Of a stretch of 37,040 nt of DNA, positions 25,258-31,803 are shown piece by piece. Made by a program: the position numbers and the translations under genes. The DNA is from CAYQTE01 sp964420285. Lineage in GTDB: Bacteria > Planctomycetota > Phycisphaerae > Tepidisphaerales > Tepidisphaeraceae. The notes below the pieces were generated by a model. The model had not been told where the DNA came from and did not search any database. It saw nothing but the letters and a program-made list of their open reading frames with translations. The stretch spans positions 1 to 37,040 of the forward strand of contig CAYQTE010000048.1 in assembly GCA_964420285.1 (NCBI GenBank). Direction: 5' to 3'. How positions within the stretch are numbered: position 1 is the stretch's first letter; each line of letters begins with the position of its first letter.

Positions 25258-25665
25258 ATGGAAAGATGTCAGGTCGAGGGGTGTTCGCGCGACGTGTCCA
25301 AAGCCGGCTACCAGTTCTGCCTGGACCATTGGAAGGCGGAGAAGGCCGGTCGCGTCGCGAAATGTGAACGTTGCGGACGATGGCACGAGAATGCCGGCAG
25401 ACGCTGCAAGGGATGCTCGAACGAAACCGCTGGGGATGAGGAATCTCCCTCGGGATATCTGTCATCCACGAAAATCGGAGACCGGCTTGGTATATCGAAC
25501 GTCAAGGTGAATCTGATTCTCGCTGAGCTTGGCTGGATCGAAAAGTACGTCAAGGGCTGGATTCCGACCGAGCGGGGCAACGCTCTGGGCGCCAATGTCC
25601 GGGAGATGAGGAACGGGACGCCATTTGTAGTCTGGCCGCCAAACATACTGACTGTTTCCAGTTGA
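25258..25665 (+). CDS. Zinc-ribbon / winged-helix small protein, unknown function
   Basis: A 135-aa protein I do not recognise by name. The N-terminal half has two likely metal sites: CQVEGC with CLDH (residues about 4-9 and 21-24), then CERC with CKGC (about 36-39 and 50-53). Their spacing suits zinc ribbons. The C-terminal half (about 66-130, LSSTKIGDRLGISNVKVNLILAELGWIEKYVKGWIPTERG) looks like a winged helix of the kind found at the ends of phage antirepressors and some nucleases. The start has GGAGG seven bases upstream. It lies 93 bases after dinD. A DNA-binding role linked to stress or phage functions is inference. Confidence 0.75.
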   Translation: MERCQVEGCSRDVSKAGYQFCLDHWKAEKAGRVAKCERCGRWHENAGRRCKGCSNETAGDEESPSGYLSSTKIGDRLGISNVKVNLILAELGWIEKYVKGWIPTERGNALGANVREMRNGTPFVVWPPNILTVSS

Positions 25666-25732
25666 GATTTCCGGCCACACGTATTAGCGTGGTACTTGAT
25701 CCGCGGAACGGGATTGGCAAAAGGAGCAGCAC

Positions 25733-26056
25733 ATGGGTGATCTTATCAGTAAGGCGTTACTCACCGGGTTGGGACTGGCAAGCTTGACGACCGAGGCGAT
25801 CAAGAAGACGGCGGAGGATTTGGCCAGCCGGTCGAACCTGTCCGAGGAGGAAGGCCGACGGCTCTTCAAGGAATTGCAGAAGCGATCGGGCGAGGCGCAA
25901 AAGGCGCTGGAGAAGAAGGTGGAGAAGGTCGTGCATGAAGTGCTGGGGAAGCTCAACCTCACCACGATTCCCAAAGCCCAGCAGGCCGCCAAATCCGCCA
26001 AGGCGAAAGCCAGTCGCCCGGCAAAGCGAACACGCAGCGCCGCCAGGAAATCGTAG
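25733..26056 (+). CDS. Phasin-like / PHA-regulator-like helical protein
   Basis: A 107-aa basic protein. The first 80 residues form long amphipathic helices with Glu/Lys heptads (AEDLASRSNLSEEEGRRLFKELQKRSGEAQKALEKKVEKVV), as in small phasin or PhaF-type proteins. The last 27 residues are a Lys/Ala/Arg-rich tail resembling histone H1-like tails that bind DNA. AAGGAG lies just upstream of the ATG. No polyhydroxyalkanoate synthase is in the window, so a link to storage granules is unproven. The similarity is compositional and should be treated as tentative. Confidence 0.65.
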   Translation: MGDLISKALLTGLGLASLTTEAIKKTAEDLASRSNLSEEEGRRLFKELQKRSGEAQKALEKKVEKVVHEVLGKLNLTTIPKAQQAAKSAKAKASRPAKRTRSAARKS

Positions 26057-26166
26057 CCCGGCCGGCGGCAAAAACGCGGCTTACGATATGTTGCCTGGCC
26101 GAACCAGTCGCCGGCTCGTGGTGACGCCGACATCGGGCGCCGCATGGATGAAGCGCTGAACTTCGC

Positions 26167-27830
26167 ATGAAGCTACAGACCGCCGCCCAAATTCCCGGTG
26201 AAATCGCCCGAGCGCAGGAGGTGGCGCGCGTGCTCATCACGCACGGCCTGGCGGCGTGGCTCAAGGGGACCGAATGGGAACCGGCCCGGCGGATGCTCAC
26301 CAGCCATTCCGGCGAAGTGCTCACCGATCAGCCGTTTCCCGTACGCATGCGGCTGGCCCTGACCGATCTGGGGACTACATTCATCAAGCTTGGCCAGGTG
26401 CTCAGCACGCGGCCGGATCTGGTCGGCGTCGAACTGGCTCACGAACTGGCACATCTGCGCAGCGAAATGCCGGCCGATCCGCCTGATGTGGTTGTCGCCA
26501 CGGTGGAAAAGGAACTGGGCCGGCCGATTAGCGAGTGCTATGCCGAGTTCGAGCGTCAGGCGACGGCATCAGCATCGATCGCGCAGGTTCACAAGGCCAC
26601 GCTGCACAGCGGCAAACTGGTCGTCGTCAAGGTGCAGCATCCCGGCATCGAGGGCACCATCCGCCGTGATCTGAATATCCTTACCGCGCTGGCATCACTG
26701 GCGCAGCGGCGGGATGAGCTGAAGCGTTACGAGCCGGCCGCCATCGTGCGCGAATTCCGTCAGACCATGCTGCGCGAGCTCGATTTCCGCCGCGAGATGC
26801 GCAACCTGCTCCAGTTCCGCCAGAATTTCTCCGCCGACCAGACTGTGACGTTCCCCAAGCCGTACGCGGATCTGACCACCGGCCGGGTGCTGACGATGCA
26901 ACGGCTCGACGGAATGAGCATCGGGGATACCGAGCACTTGCGGCAATCGAATATTGACGGCGACGCCTTTGCCCGCCGGGGCGCCGGCGTGTTCGTCCAG
27001 ATGATCTTCCGCGACGGCTTCTATCATGCCGATCCGCATCCGGGGAATATCCTCGTGCTGGCCGGGGAGCGGGTCGGCATTCTCGACGGCGGCATGGTCG
27101 GGCGGATCGACGATGAACTGCGGCAGCGGATCGTCGAAATCCTTTTCGCCGCCGCCGATCGCGATGCTCCGCGACTGGCCGACGCGATCGCCGTCACCTG
27201 CAAGGCGCCGGTCAATCTCGACCGCGACGGCCTCAGTGCCGATCTGCTCGAGGTGTTTGCGCAATACGGCCTGGAAACGGTGGGGCAGTTCGATATCGGC
27301 GGGGCGCTGACGGCGGTGACGCGCCTTATCCACGAATACAACCTCATCATGCCCAGCCGCCTTTCCATGCTGATCAAGTGCCTGATTATTCTGGAAGGCA
27401 CGGCCAAGGGACTGAGCCCGAAATTCAATCTGGCCGAGTTGCTCGAACCGTATCGCCAGCAGTTTATATTGCAGCAGTTTTCGCCCCAGACATGGCTGCG
27501 GAAGATGAAGAAGATGCGTCGCGACTGGACGGTCCTGGCCGAGGCCGTCCCGCGCAACGCCAATAATCTGCTCGAACAACTGCAAGCCGGCACATTCTCG
27601 ATTCGTGTGCGCCATCCGCGGCTGGAATCGTCGATCAACCGCGTGGTCTACGGCCTGTGCGTCTGCGCCCTGATGCTGTCGTCGGCCCTGCTCTGGAGCC
27701 GGCAGGTTCCGCCAACGATCGACGGCGTGTCGGTCCTCGGCGCCGCCGGATATACGGTTGCCGCGTTCCTGCTTGCCCGGCTGGTGCTGTCGATTCATCG
27801 CATGGAAGAGGCCCGGCGGCGCGAGGAGGA
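26167..27830 (+). CDS. UbiB/AarF (ABC1) atypical kinase, C-terminus lost in gap
   Basis: Membrane-associated protein-kinase-like ATPase of the UbiB family, linked to quinone or lipid metabolism. About 554 codons are visible before the run of N. The family motifs are KxGQ (Lys74-Gln77 in IKLGQVLSTRPD), the Ala-rich nucleotide loop (about 133-139, ASASIAQVHKA), Lys155 in VVKVQHPG, and the catalytic HADPHPGN (287-294). The metal-binding Asp307 is in DGG instead of the usual DFG. Two C-terminal membrane helices (about 494-512 and 526-545) are visible just before the gap. The sequence after the gap is not clearly part of this gene. AarF annotation is equally suitable; the pathway is unknown. Confidence 0.9.
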
Positions 27831-27930
27831 NNNNNNNNNNNNNNNNNNNNNNNNNNNNNNNNNNNNNNNNNNNNNNNNNNNNNNNNNNNNNNNNNNNNNN
27901 NNNNNNNNNNNNNNNNNNNNNNNNNNNNNN
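27831..27930. other. Assembly gap of 100 N
   Basis: Exactly 100 N, the usual placeholder for a scaffold gap of unknown size. It cuts the 3' end of the UbiB-like gene. An unknown amount of sequence, possibly whole genes, may be missing, so adjacency across it should not be trusted. The 148 bases that follow (27931-28078) show no gene I can support. Confidence 0.95.
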
Positions 27931-28078
27931 GGGGTGACAAGGTGACCGCATGCACGTCACACGAGTGCCGATTTCAGCGAATAGCGTCGGCAAGATACCT
28001 GTGCCGGCATGGAAGCGATGATGCGAGTCAGAAAGGCCCGTCCGCCTTATCACGCGGTGGCGCTTTCACGCGCTCCCC

Positions 28079-28417
28079 TCAATGCAGGACGATCCGAATG
28101 GCGTAGAGAGCGAGCAATATCACCGCCGGCCCTAATAGCCCGATCGGGACCGCGACGAAAGCGGGTGTGCCGATCCGCCAGCGCCAATGACGAATTGTTA
28201 GTGCCAAACAATACAATCCGGGAATTGCAATGACCGCCGCGAACTCCCACGCTCCCGGGTCGTTAACGTGTCCATCGATGCGGATTTGCAACGGTGTATT
28301 CAGCCATAGTGCGAAAACCAATCCAACGAAGATGCTGGCCGCGAAGGCCAGCCAAAATGGAATCCGGTTCGCACGCGTAGGACTGTTTTTCAGTGATTCG
28401 TATTCAAGCTTGTACAT
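28079..28417 (-). CDS. Small hypothetical membrane protein
   Basis: Unrecognised 112-aa protein. Three hydrophobic segments are visible: about residues 17-38 (IPFWLAFAASIFVGLVFAL), 57-74 (WEFAAVIAIPGLYCLALT) and 85-108 (FVAVPIGLLGPAVILLALYA). The middle one is preceded by a short polar loop. The start at 28417 (MYKLEYESLKN) is chosen because the in-frame extension to 28510 has no hydrophobic or conserved character; there is no good Shine-Dalgarno sequence at either. Its bases are somewhat AT-richer than the neighbours, and it sits next to a tRNA and an assembly gap, a place where acquired genes often lie. Coding status is moderately supported. Confidence 0.5.
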   Translation of the reverse strand: MYKLEYESLKNSPTRANRIPFWLAFAASIFVGLVFALWLNTPLQIRIDGHVNDPGAWEFAAVIAIPGLYCLALTIRHWRWRIGTPAFVAVPIGLLGPAVILLALYAIRIVLH

Positions 28418-28554
28418 GGTAAATGGTGATTCTCGCGCGCACCTTGCCACTTGTTTGAATGCGCCACGCAGCAGACCGGGACAGGGGGTGCAGCCAATTG
28501 TCACCGCCACGGGTCAGTGCACGAGATAGTCTGGTGACGATGAGCGATACCAAC

Positions 28555-28581
28555 AAAAACCCCCTTCCGGCACGGAAGGGG
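28555..28581 (-). terminator. Rho-independent terminator after tRNA-Gly
   Basis: On the minus strand a nine-base perfect stem (arms 28581-28573 and 28569-28561, three-base loop) is followed by one G and then five T (28559-28555). It begins seven bases after the tRNA 3' end. Confidence 0.85.
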
Positions 28582-28587
28582 TTTAAG

Positions 28588-28659
28588 AGCGGGTGAACGG
28601 GGTCGAACCGTCGACATTCACGTTGGCAACGTGACGCTCTACCACTGAGCTACACCCGC
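28588..28659 (-). tRNA. tRNA-Gly(GCC)
   Basis: Full cloverleaf on the minus strand, 72 bases. The seven-base acceptor stem is GCGGGTG/CACCCGC with discriminator T, and the D arm contains GTAGCTCAGTGGTAGAGC. The anticodon stem TCACG/CGTGA encloses loop TTGCCAA, so the anticodon is GCC (plus-strand positions 28625-28627). The T arm has the GGTTCGACCC pattern. CCA is not encoded. A promoter lies upstream and a terminator follows at once, so it is a single-gene unit. Confidence 0.97.
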
Positions 28660-28674
28660 GATAGCGCGATATGT

Positions 28675-28704
28675 ATTTTATCGTCTTTGGGGGGCGGAAT
28701 GCAA
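28675..28704 (-). promoter_or_regulatory. Promoter of tRNA-Gly
   Basis: On the minus strand TTGCAT (28704-28699) and TAAAAT (28680-28675) are separated by 18 bases. The -10 matches consensus at 5 of 6 positions. The predicted start near 28668 is about nine bases before the mature 5' end. Confidence 0.55.
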
Positions 28705-28747
28705 GGGTGAAGCAACGATTCTGGCCGCGAAAATTTGCAGAGGTGTG

Positions 28748-28776
28748 TTGACAGGGGGCGAGTTGGTCGATTAAAT
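28748..28776 (+). promoter_or_regulatory. Sigma-70 promoter of the leu leader
   Basis: TTGACA at 28748-28753 is a perfect -35 hexamer and TTAAAT at 28771-28776 is a 4-of-6 match to the -10, with exactly 17 bases between. Predicted transcription begins at about 28782-28785, immediately ahead of the leader-peptide ATG at 28786. Confidence 0.75.
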
Positions 28777-28785
28777 GGACTGACT

Positions 28786-28863
28786 ATGACGCGGATCGGA
28801 CTGCTTTCGACACTTCTGGCTCTTGGCCTTAGCGGGCTTATCGGGCGGAGCGTGCGATCGTAG
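28786..28863 (+). CDS. leuL: Leucine leader peptide of the leuA attenuator
   Basis: A 25-codon open frame beginning ATG ACG CGG and ending at TAG (28861-28863). Seven of the 25 residues are leucine, clustered between 28801 and 28839 as two Leu-Leu pairs and three single Leu codons (CTG and CTT). This is the composition expected of a leader peptide whose translation senses charged tRNA-Leu. Its stop codon lies inside the strand (28856-28865) that can form the antiterminator, so a ribosome that completes the peptide would mask that strand. The predicted transcription start is at most a few bases upstream of the ATG, implying leaderless or nearly leaderless translation. The symbol leuL is given by analogy. 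Confidence 0.82.
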   Translation: MTRIGLLSTLLALGLSGLIGRSVRS

Positions 28864-28902
28864 GGAACGCGGCAGAACTGGACAAAAACGCACCCTGCGA
28901 TC
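28856..28902 (+). promoter_or_regulatory. Antiterminator pairing of the leu attenuator
   Basis: GATCGTAGGG at 28856-28865 can pair with CCCTGCGATC at 28893-28902 over ten consecutive positions (nine Watson-Crick, one G-U). The second strand is the 5' arm of the terminator, so the two structures exclude each other. This is the switch expected of ribosome-mediated attenuation. Confidence 0.75.
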
Positions 28903-28923
28903 CGACGATCGCGGGGTTTTTTT
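28893..28923 (+). terminator. Attenuator terminator upstream of leuA
   Basis: Stem arms 28893-28902 and 28907-28916 pair over ten positions (one G-T) around loop CGAC, followed by seven T at 28917-28923. It is a strong intrinsic terminator placed between the leader peptide and leuA, 43 bases before the leuA start codon. Confidence 0.88.
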
Positions 28924-28965
28924 ATTGATGTGCGTGGCCCGTTTGGGCGGAAATGGAGAGCGGCG

Positions 28966-30516
28966 ATGGACAACGTGAGAATCTTCGACACGACGTTACG
29001 GGACGGTGAACAATCGCCCGGCGCGACCCTGCATCAGTCCGAAAAGCTGGAAATCGCCCGCCAACTCGAAGCCCTGGGCGTTGATATCATCGAGGCCGGG
29101 TTCCCTGTCAGTTCCGATGGGGATTTCGAATCCGTCAAGGCCATCGCCGGAGAAATAACCAGGAGCACGGTGGCCGGACTGGCGCGATCGACGCCGCGGG
29201 ATATCGAGCGAGCGGGTCTGGCGGTGATGGGCGCGGCCCGGCCGAGGATTCATATCTTCTGCGCCACCAGCAAGATTCATCGGGATCACAAGCTGCGCAA
29301 GGGGAAGGAAGAGATCATTCGCATCTCGGTGGAATCGGTGAAGCAGGCGGCGCAGTACACGAAGGACATTGAGTTCTCGCCGGAGGATGCCAGCCGGACG
29401 GAGTTGGAGTTTCTGGAGGAGATCGTGCAGGCCGTGGTGGAGGCCGGCGCGACGACGGTGAACCTGCCGGATACGGTGGGATATGCGGTGCCGCAGGTGT
29501 ACGGGCAGATGTTCGCGCATCTGCTGGCAAAGCTGCCGATACTGCGCGAGCGCGGTGTGGTGCTGTCGTCGCATTGCCATGACGATCTGGGTCTGGCGGT
29601 GGCGAATTCGCTGGCGGCGGTGGAGAACGGGGCGCGGCAGGTGGAATGCACGATCAACGGGATCGGCGAGCGGGCGGGGAATGCGTCGCTGGAGGAAGTG
29701 GTGATGGTGCTGAAGACGCGGGCGGATCATTACAACGTGGGGACGCGGATCGACACGACGAAGCTGGTGCCGACCAGCCGGATGGTCTCTTCGCTGACCG
29801 GCCTGACCGTGCAGCGGAACAAGGCGATCGTGGGTGAGAACGCGTTCGCACATGAATCGGGGATTCATCAGGACGGCATGCTGAAGAACCGCCAGACGTA
29901 CGAGATCATGGAACCGGCCACGGTGGGGATCGCCAAGAGTTCGCTGGTGCTGGGGAAGCACAGCGGCCGGCATGCGTTCCGCGAGCGCGTGGTGATGCTG
30001 GGTTACAACCTGAGCGAGGAGCAGGTGGAAGTGGGATTCGGGCGGTTCAAGGCGCTGGCGGACAAAAAGAAGGAAGTGTTCGATGAGGACATCGAGGCGC
30101 TGATCGACGAACAACTGGAGCGGCACGCCGATCTGTGGCAACTCGCGGGATTGCAGGTGATGAGCGGCACCGGCTCGACGCCGACGGCCACGGTGACATT
30201 GACGGACAATTCGGGAAAAACGGTGCAGGACGCGAGCATAGGCGACGGCCCGGTGGATGCGATCTACTCCGCCATTCAACGCCTGACCGGCGTGCATGCG
30301 TCATTGGTCGATTATCGCATCCGGGCCGTCACGCGCGGCAAGGAGGCGCAGGGCGAGGTGCAGATCGACCTGGAACACAACGGCAAGAAAGTCCGCGGCC
30401 GGGGCTTGAGCACGGACATTCTCGAAGCCAGCGCCAAGGCGTATCTGGCGGCGATCAACCGGCTGCGGAGCCATGCGGAGCGAGATCGGGAAGTGACACA
30501 GGACGCGGCGGTGTGA
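28966..30516 (+). CDS. leuA: 2-isopropylmalate synthase LeuA
   Basis: First committed enzyme of leucine biosynthesis: condenses acetyl-CoA with 2-oxoisovalerate. The 516-aa product has the HMGL-like TIM barrel with IFDTTLRDGEQSPGATL (Arg12 and Asp13), metal-ligand histidines 203 and 205 in SSHCHDDLGLAVANS, and GIGERAGNASLEE with Asn239. The C-terminal LeuA dimer/regulatory domain (about 390-500) normally binds leucine for feedback inhibition. The start at 28966 has GGAGAG five bases upstream. Homocitrate or citramalate synthase are the family alternatives, but the leucine-rich leader argues for leucine synthesis. Codons end in G far more often than in the mre genes. It is controlled by the attenuator directly upstream. 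Confidence 0.96.
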   Translation: MDNVRIFDTTLRDGEQSPGATLHQSEKLEIARQLEALGVDIIEAGFPVSSDGDFESVKAIAGEITRSTVAGLARSTPRDIERAGLAVMGAARPRIHIFCATSKIHRDHKLRKGKEEIIRISVESVKQAAQYTKDIEFSPEDASRTELEFLEEIVQAVVEAGATTVNLPDTVGYAVPQVYGQMFAHLLAKLPILRERGVVLSSHCHDDLGLAVANSLAAVENGARQVECTINGIGERAGNASLEEVVMVLKTRADHYNVGTRIDTTKLVPTSRMVSSLTGLTVQRNKAIVGENAFAHESGIHQDGMLKNRQTYEIMEPATVGIAKSSLVLGKHSGRHAFRERVVMLGYNLSEEQVEVGFGRFKALADKKKEVFDEDIEALIDEQLERHADLWQLAGLQVMSGTGSTPTATVTLTDNSGKTVQDASIGDGPVDAIYSAIQRLTGVHASLVDYRIRAVTRGKEAQGEVQIDLEHNGKKVRGRGLSTDILEASAKAYLAAINRLRSHAERDREVTQDAAV

Positions 30517-30597
30517 GCGACGACGAAAATGGAGATCGGCGCCGGCTGGGCCTATAAACAGGATGCGTTGTAATGGTCTGGCAGCCAAAGGCGTTGG

Positions 30598-31794
30598 ATG
30601 CCTGCCAGGACTGGTCGCAAATGGAGGTTGCGTTTGCGCATCGTGGCCGCACTGCTCAGCGTGGCGTTGATTGTCTTGATCCTCTTCGAGGGTTTCGAGA
30701 CCGTGGTACAGCCACGGCGCGTGACGCGGCGCTACCGGATTTCGCGGCTGTACTACGAGACGTGCTGGGTGGTTTGGCGCTGGGCGGCCGGAGGGCTGCT
30801 GAAGAAATCCAAGCGGCGGGCCGCGTTTCTTAGTGCGTTCGGACCGCTGTCGCTGCTGGGAGTATTCACGACATGGGTGATTGGACTGGTTACGGGCTTC
30901 GCCATCCTGCAATGGAGTCTGCGGGATGCGGTCTCGGTCAACGCCGGGCCCGGCGGTGTCGGCATCGGGACCTACCTTTATCTCAGCGGCACCACGTTCT
31001 TTACACTCGGTTATGGCGATGTGACGCCGGCCACGCCGCTGGGGAGGATGTTGGCGGTGGCCGAGGCAGGGCTGGGATTTGGATTCCTGGCGGCGATCCT
31101 GAGTTATCTGCCGGCGCTGTTCCAGGCCTATTCGCGGCGTGAAGTGAACATCTCATTACTGGATGCGCGAGCCGGTTCGCCGCCGAGCGCATCGCAATTG
31201 ATTCTCCGCGCGGCACGGAACAGCAGCCTGGGCGCGCTGGATTCGTTCTTGGGCGAATGGGAGCGTTGGGCGGCCGAGCTTCTGGAGAGTCAACTGTCGT
31301 TTCCGGTGCTGGCGTATTACCGTTCGCAGCACGACAACCAGTCGTGGCTGGCCGCGCTGACGACGGTACTCGACACGTGCGCCTTGATGATGACACAGGC
31401 ACGCGGTGAGAACACATTTCAGGCGCAGGTGACATTCGCGATCGCGAGGCACGCGGCGGTGGACCTGACTCTGGTGCTTCGCGCCAAAGCGCCCGGCCCC
31501 AGCGGCACGGCCGAACGGCTGGCGGCGGAGCAGTTTGCCGAGTTGCGCCTGGTGCTGGAGGCGGCCGGCGTGCCGCTTCGTGATGTGGCCGGCGCGGAGG
31601 AATCGCTGCGAAAGCTGCGCAAGACGTACGAGCCATTTGTTCAAGGGCTGGCGGAACGACTGCTGCTGACCGTGCCTCCGCTGCTGGCCCAGGAGGGCGT
31701 ACCGGACAACTGGCAGCGCAGCGCGTGGATGAAGCCGGCGCCGGGCATCGGCGCCCTGCCGATGGCGACGCCCAACGAGGGGCATTTTGGGTAG
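30598..31794 (+). CDS. Two-TM potassium-channel-like protein
   Basis: Predicted K+-selective channel subunit. The 398-aa product has an N-terminal membrane helix (about 15-32), a second helix (about 83-105, SLLGVFTTWVIGLVTGFAIL), a pore loop with selectivity filter TLGYGD (in SGTTFFTLGYGDVTP), and a pore-lining helix (about 150-172). This is the Ion_trans_2 arrangement. The remaining 220 residues are cytoplasmic and mainly helical; they do not look like an RCK/TrkA domain and I do not recognise them. The first ATG is at 30598, but TTG at 30634 has GGAGG six bases upstream and may be the true start. It follows leuA by 81 bases and converges with the kinase gene. Confidence 0.85.
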   Translation: MPARTGRKWRLRLRIVAALLSVALIVLILFEGFETVVQPRRVTRRYRISRLYYETCWVVWRWAAGGLLKKSKRRAAFLSAFGPLSLLGVFTTWVIGLVTGFAILQWSLRDAVSVNAGPGGVGIGTYLYLSGTTFFTLGYGDVTPATPLGRMLAVAEAGLGFGFLAAILSYLPALFQAYSRREVNISLLDARAGSPPSASQLILRAARNSSLGALDSFLGEWERWAAELLESQLSFPVLAYYRSQHDNQSWLAALTTVLDTCALMMTQARGENTFQAQVTFAIARHAAVDLTLVLRAKAPGPSGTAERLAAEQFAELRLVLEAAGVPLRDVAGAEESLRKLRKTYEPFVQGLAERLLLTVPPLLAQEGVPDNWQRSAWMKPAPGIGALPMATPNEGHFG

Positions 31795-31803
31795 TGTCCA
31801 TCG

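Noticed and set aside
27831..27945. Continuation of the UbiB frame through the gap to a stop at 27943-27945
   Set aside because: The frame passes through 100 N of unknown true length, so continuity of reading frame is meaningless.
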